From Hawksworthiomyces lignivorus (Eukaryota; Ascomycota; Sordariomycetes; Ophiostomatales; Ophiostomataceae), in contig NTMA01000056.1 in assembly GCA_002917075.1 (NCBI GenBank), positions 124,001 through 188,000 on the forward strand: a stretch of DNA of 64,000 bases, in the 5' to 3' direction. The first letter of the stretch is position 1, and the number at the start of each line of letters is the position of its first letter. Shown piece by piece: positions 59,401 to 64,000 of the stretch. Under the pieces are notes generated by a model. That model did not search any database. It was given only the letters and a program-made list of their open reading frames with translations, and was not told the origin of the DNA. Both the position numbers and the translations under genes were made by a program.

Positions 59401-62064
59401 TTCGATTCCCAACTCGGTCGGATGCAACCCCCAAATCCAGTCGCCTGAGCCAAAAAGGGCAAGGACCAAAGGGGTCCCGCGATTTACCGAGAGGTGCAAA
59501 ATAGGAAAGAAGGCAGCAGTGAATATGAAAAGGGGGAAATACCTCAATTTGCGGCGGTCACCCCATCGCTCAAGCGTGACCCCCCAAAAAGATGAGAAAT
59601 AGCATCAGGTACATGCGCGTAGAGCAGGCGGATGGAACAAAATGGAGGACTCGGACAACCCAAAAAGTATTGCCTGGAGTGGGAGAGTGGGACGGGACAG
59701 GCTCAGGAAGTCGGCTGGTCTCAGCCTCTCACAGGCGGCGACGTGGCACACCACGCGTCATGGAACGGTCCTTTCTCCAAGGATCAGAGTGCGCCCGTTG
59801 ACGCTCGTCTTCGAATGTTGTGCCTCTTTCGTTTTCTTCAGCATTTTCGTCGGCTTCGGTTAACTTGGGGGGAGAAAAGCATGATGCCTATAGCTTCCTA
59901 TACGAACCGACCCGAGGCGCAACCGTTGAGCCAGCGCAAACTGTGCATACACAACTGGTGGTGTGTGTATGGCTTATGTTACTCGTGCGCCACAAAACCA
60001 GAGTAGCCTTATTATACTTTGCGACTTCTGCACCTCGCCTTTACTAGCTCGGCGGACCAGTACATGTTATAACAAAGCACAAGGTAATACATACTCGTAG
60101 GCAGCAGGCAGCCAGAAGCAAGGCTTTGGCAAGTTTTTTGGTTGGCAATCGATATTCCATGCTCAGCTTCTTCCCAAGAAAACCGGGAATTTGCCCAAGC
60201 AGGCAAGGTGACAGTTAAATGGCATCGCACAGCTGAAGCACCCCTAATGATATGGCTATGGTTTTGAGCCTGCTTTGCGCGTGCCTTTATCCTCTTGAGC
60301 CTCTCCGTTTGGGATCGAGTACAAGTCATAGGAAATGTTCGCGCAGCAAACATCACAGAAAGGACCGCCATACAGGATTGGGGGCTTGGATTCAGGCATC
60401 GTCCTCGCTTAACAAGGAAAGTTGTCGTTCAAACCCAACGTCTGAAAACGGAAACTGCCCCTTTCCCTTTGTGCACATTGAAGCCGAAACAGGGTGTTGG
60501 AAGAAAAAACTTTTTGCTTGGGCACAGACAGCTGCAGAAAGAAAAGTATGCTAGTTTCCCCTGAGCCTTTTTTTCTACTTTTGTAACTACAGTACAGGCA
60601 AGATCCCTCTGCATTCTCGGCACACAAAAGCATATTCCCCCATCCTTAAAATGCATGCTGGACGAAAGTGACAGCCATCAAGCGGCTGCCACGTGGGCTA
60701 GGGCTGGATTTGCCGCTTTGGACGGCGAAAACGTGATCAGAAAACGAAGAGAGGCCTTTGTGAGAGAAGAAGGGAAAGAAAAAGACATTGACAAGAGAGG
60801 ACCAACAAAACGTAATGGGCGTGACAAACATGATCAAGAAAGAATAATCAATGCGCAAGGTATTTCTAGACTGCCCCCGACAAATCCAAAAGTGCAAAAC
60901 TACGACACTCCCCCAAACTACAGCAAGCAGCTTAAGGCCGCCCTGTGCAGGAACCCGCGAATGGTCAAGGAGCGATCTGCTGTGCGTGCCTGTCTCTCTG
61001 TGCAACTCTGAGCATGTGAGAGAATGTATGCAAATGACCTGTCTTATCAGTGTAGATAGGGAATCCCATCCAGAAGCTAGTTGACCATGTGACGATTCGA
61101 TTACAGTGATTAGTCCTTCGTTCTCATGAAAGAAGCGAGGCTGCCTTGTGAAGCACATTATCCCTGGAGGAGGGAGTATGCAACCATGATGTGTAGCCTA
61201 CCGCCAATGGAGACGCGAGGCTCTCTTAAATTTTTTTTAATACATTTTTCATTGTGAATGCGATTGTCTTTACATTTTTATGTGGTTCTTGTTTTGTTTA
61301 TCTCAGTCCTCTCCTGGGCCTCTTAATGCTTTTGTGTCTTGTGTCAGGGCTGGAGGGGTTGATAACCACCTCCACAGCTTTCTTCAACTACGAGCTGTCT
61401 TTTCTCTTTGACATATCTACTCGGCCATCTTTATTTCCTCGCTATTATAATACTATGGTAGTAATTAATATTTGCATTTTTTAGGAGTTACGAGAGTTGT
61501 GCAACAACAGCAACCACTTCTTATCACTTCGGACTCAGCTGCACTCTGTTTCAAAGGCAATTTCAACCGCGGCGTGACTGTTGAGATGCGTGAAGTCGGT
61601 TTATGTTCTGTGTTAAAGTGTCTATTTGGAGACTTCCCGCACTTCCATGAGAACTGCATTAGCCCTCCAGCATCCTCCAGCTACGACAAATACACACAGT
61701 ATCACTTTGCAAAACACCTACGCGTATCTGGCACTAGGACAAAAAGTTCTACCACCTAGGGTTATCTTGTACCATGTTTATTATGCTCACTTGTTATGTT
61801 GCGCGTTGTGCTTGGGCTACTATAGGGAGACAAAAAAAAAAGCAAAAAAAAAAAAAAATTCAGATTTACTGATGTTTCTAAGCTATAGGGAAACAAAGTG
61901 TTGCCAGTCACCACAACACACGCCCGTTGTTTCGCGCGCTTTTACCAATATCTTTGTTTTTTTTATTAACAAAAGAGATATTTGTCTCCTAGCCTCATCT
62001 CTCGCTCGATGGATTGTCGATTACAGAGAAAGCCTTAGATGCGAGGGCTGATCCGACCATGTAG
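56411..62064. other. Large intergenic region upstream of vac7
   Basis: This 5.7-kb stretch runs from the vac7 start to the 3' end of the GAPDH gene, both on the minus strand. The first 1.1 kb is CT-rich on the minus strand and probably holds the vac7 leader and promoter. Further on are A tracts (57844-57863 and 61832-61858), a pyrimidine-rich plus-strand block (58860-59160) and three GCATGC hexamers in 26 bp (59259-59284). Open frames are short and not protein-like by eye. Confidence 0.5.
57517..57522 (-). promoter_or_regulatory. vac7: Candidate 5' splice site of a vac7 leader intron
   Basis: A consensus GTAAGT donor on the minus strand, about 1.1 kb upstream of the vac7 ATG, in CT-rich DNA. 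I could not place a matching acceptor with confidence, so this is only a possibility. Confidence 0.25.

Positions 62065-64000
<1,936 letters not shown>

Overview
This is nuclear DNA from a filamentous ascomycete (Pezizomycotina, perhaps Sordariomycetes; the class is a guess). The evidence is short spliceosomal introns (about 49-100 nt, GTAAGT/GTATGT donors, CTAAC or CTGAC branch sites), fungal-type proteins, many homopolymer tracts between genes, and no bacterial operon structure. I can support fifteen protein-coding genes in 64 kb, so the window is rather gene-sparse. No tRNA, rRNA, CRISPR array or intact mobile element was recognised by eye.

Layout from left to right. A partial Yor1-type ABC transporter (-, continuing past base 1). 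An INO80 subunit Ies1 homologue (-). A 2-oxoglutarate/Fe(II) oxygenase in five exons (+). A C2-domain, Pro/Gln-rich protein of the Inn1/Fic1 type (-). A TMEM234-like small membrane protein (+). An unrecognised 180-residue helical protein (-). Proteasome subunit alpha-1 (-). A WKF-domain basic/acidic protein (+). A KpsF/GutQ-like SIS-domain protein (-). The SSU-processome protein Utp15 (-). A very Gln-rich MIZ/SP-RING protein, a probable SUMO ligase (+). An alpha-arrestin with PPxY motifs (-). The 18S rRNA dimethyltransferase Dim1 in 13 exons (+). Vac7, the vacuolar activator of the Fab1 lipid kinase (-). Glyceraldehyde-3-phosphate dehydrogenase (-).

The genes are mostly housekeeping and do not form a pathway cluster. 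Two of them (utp15, dim1), and perhaps the WKF protein, serve small-subunit ribosome biogenesis. The arrestin, Vac7 and Yor1 belong to membrane and endosomal biology. Intergenic stretches are long (up to 5.6 kb). They hold poly-A/T tracts, microsatellites, an AT-rich island with a 31-base G run, one probable transposase relic, and a recurrent nine-base motif, TACGGAGTA.

I did not find a convincing undescribed multi-gene system. The observations most worth a second look are the 4-nt micro-exon in dim1, the fungal KpsF/GutQ-like enzyme with an alanine-rich insertion, the unrecognised conserved-looking small gene, the recurrent intergenic motif and the transposase relic. Exon boundaries were placed by eye from splice signals, reading-frame continuity and family conservation.
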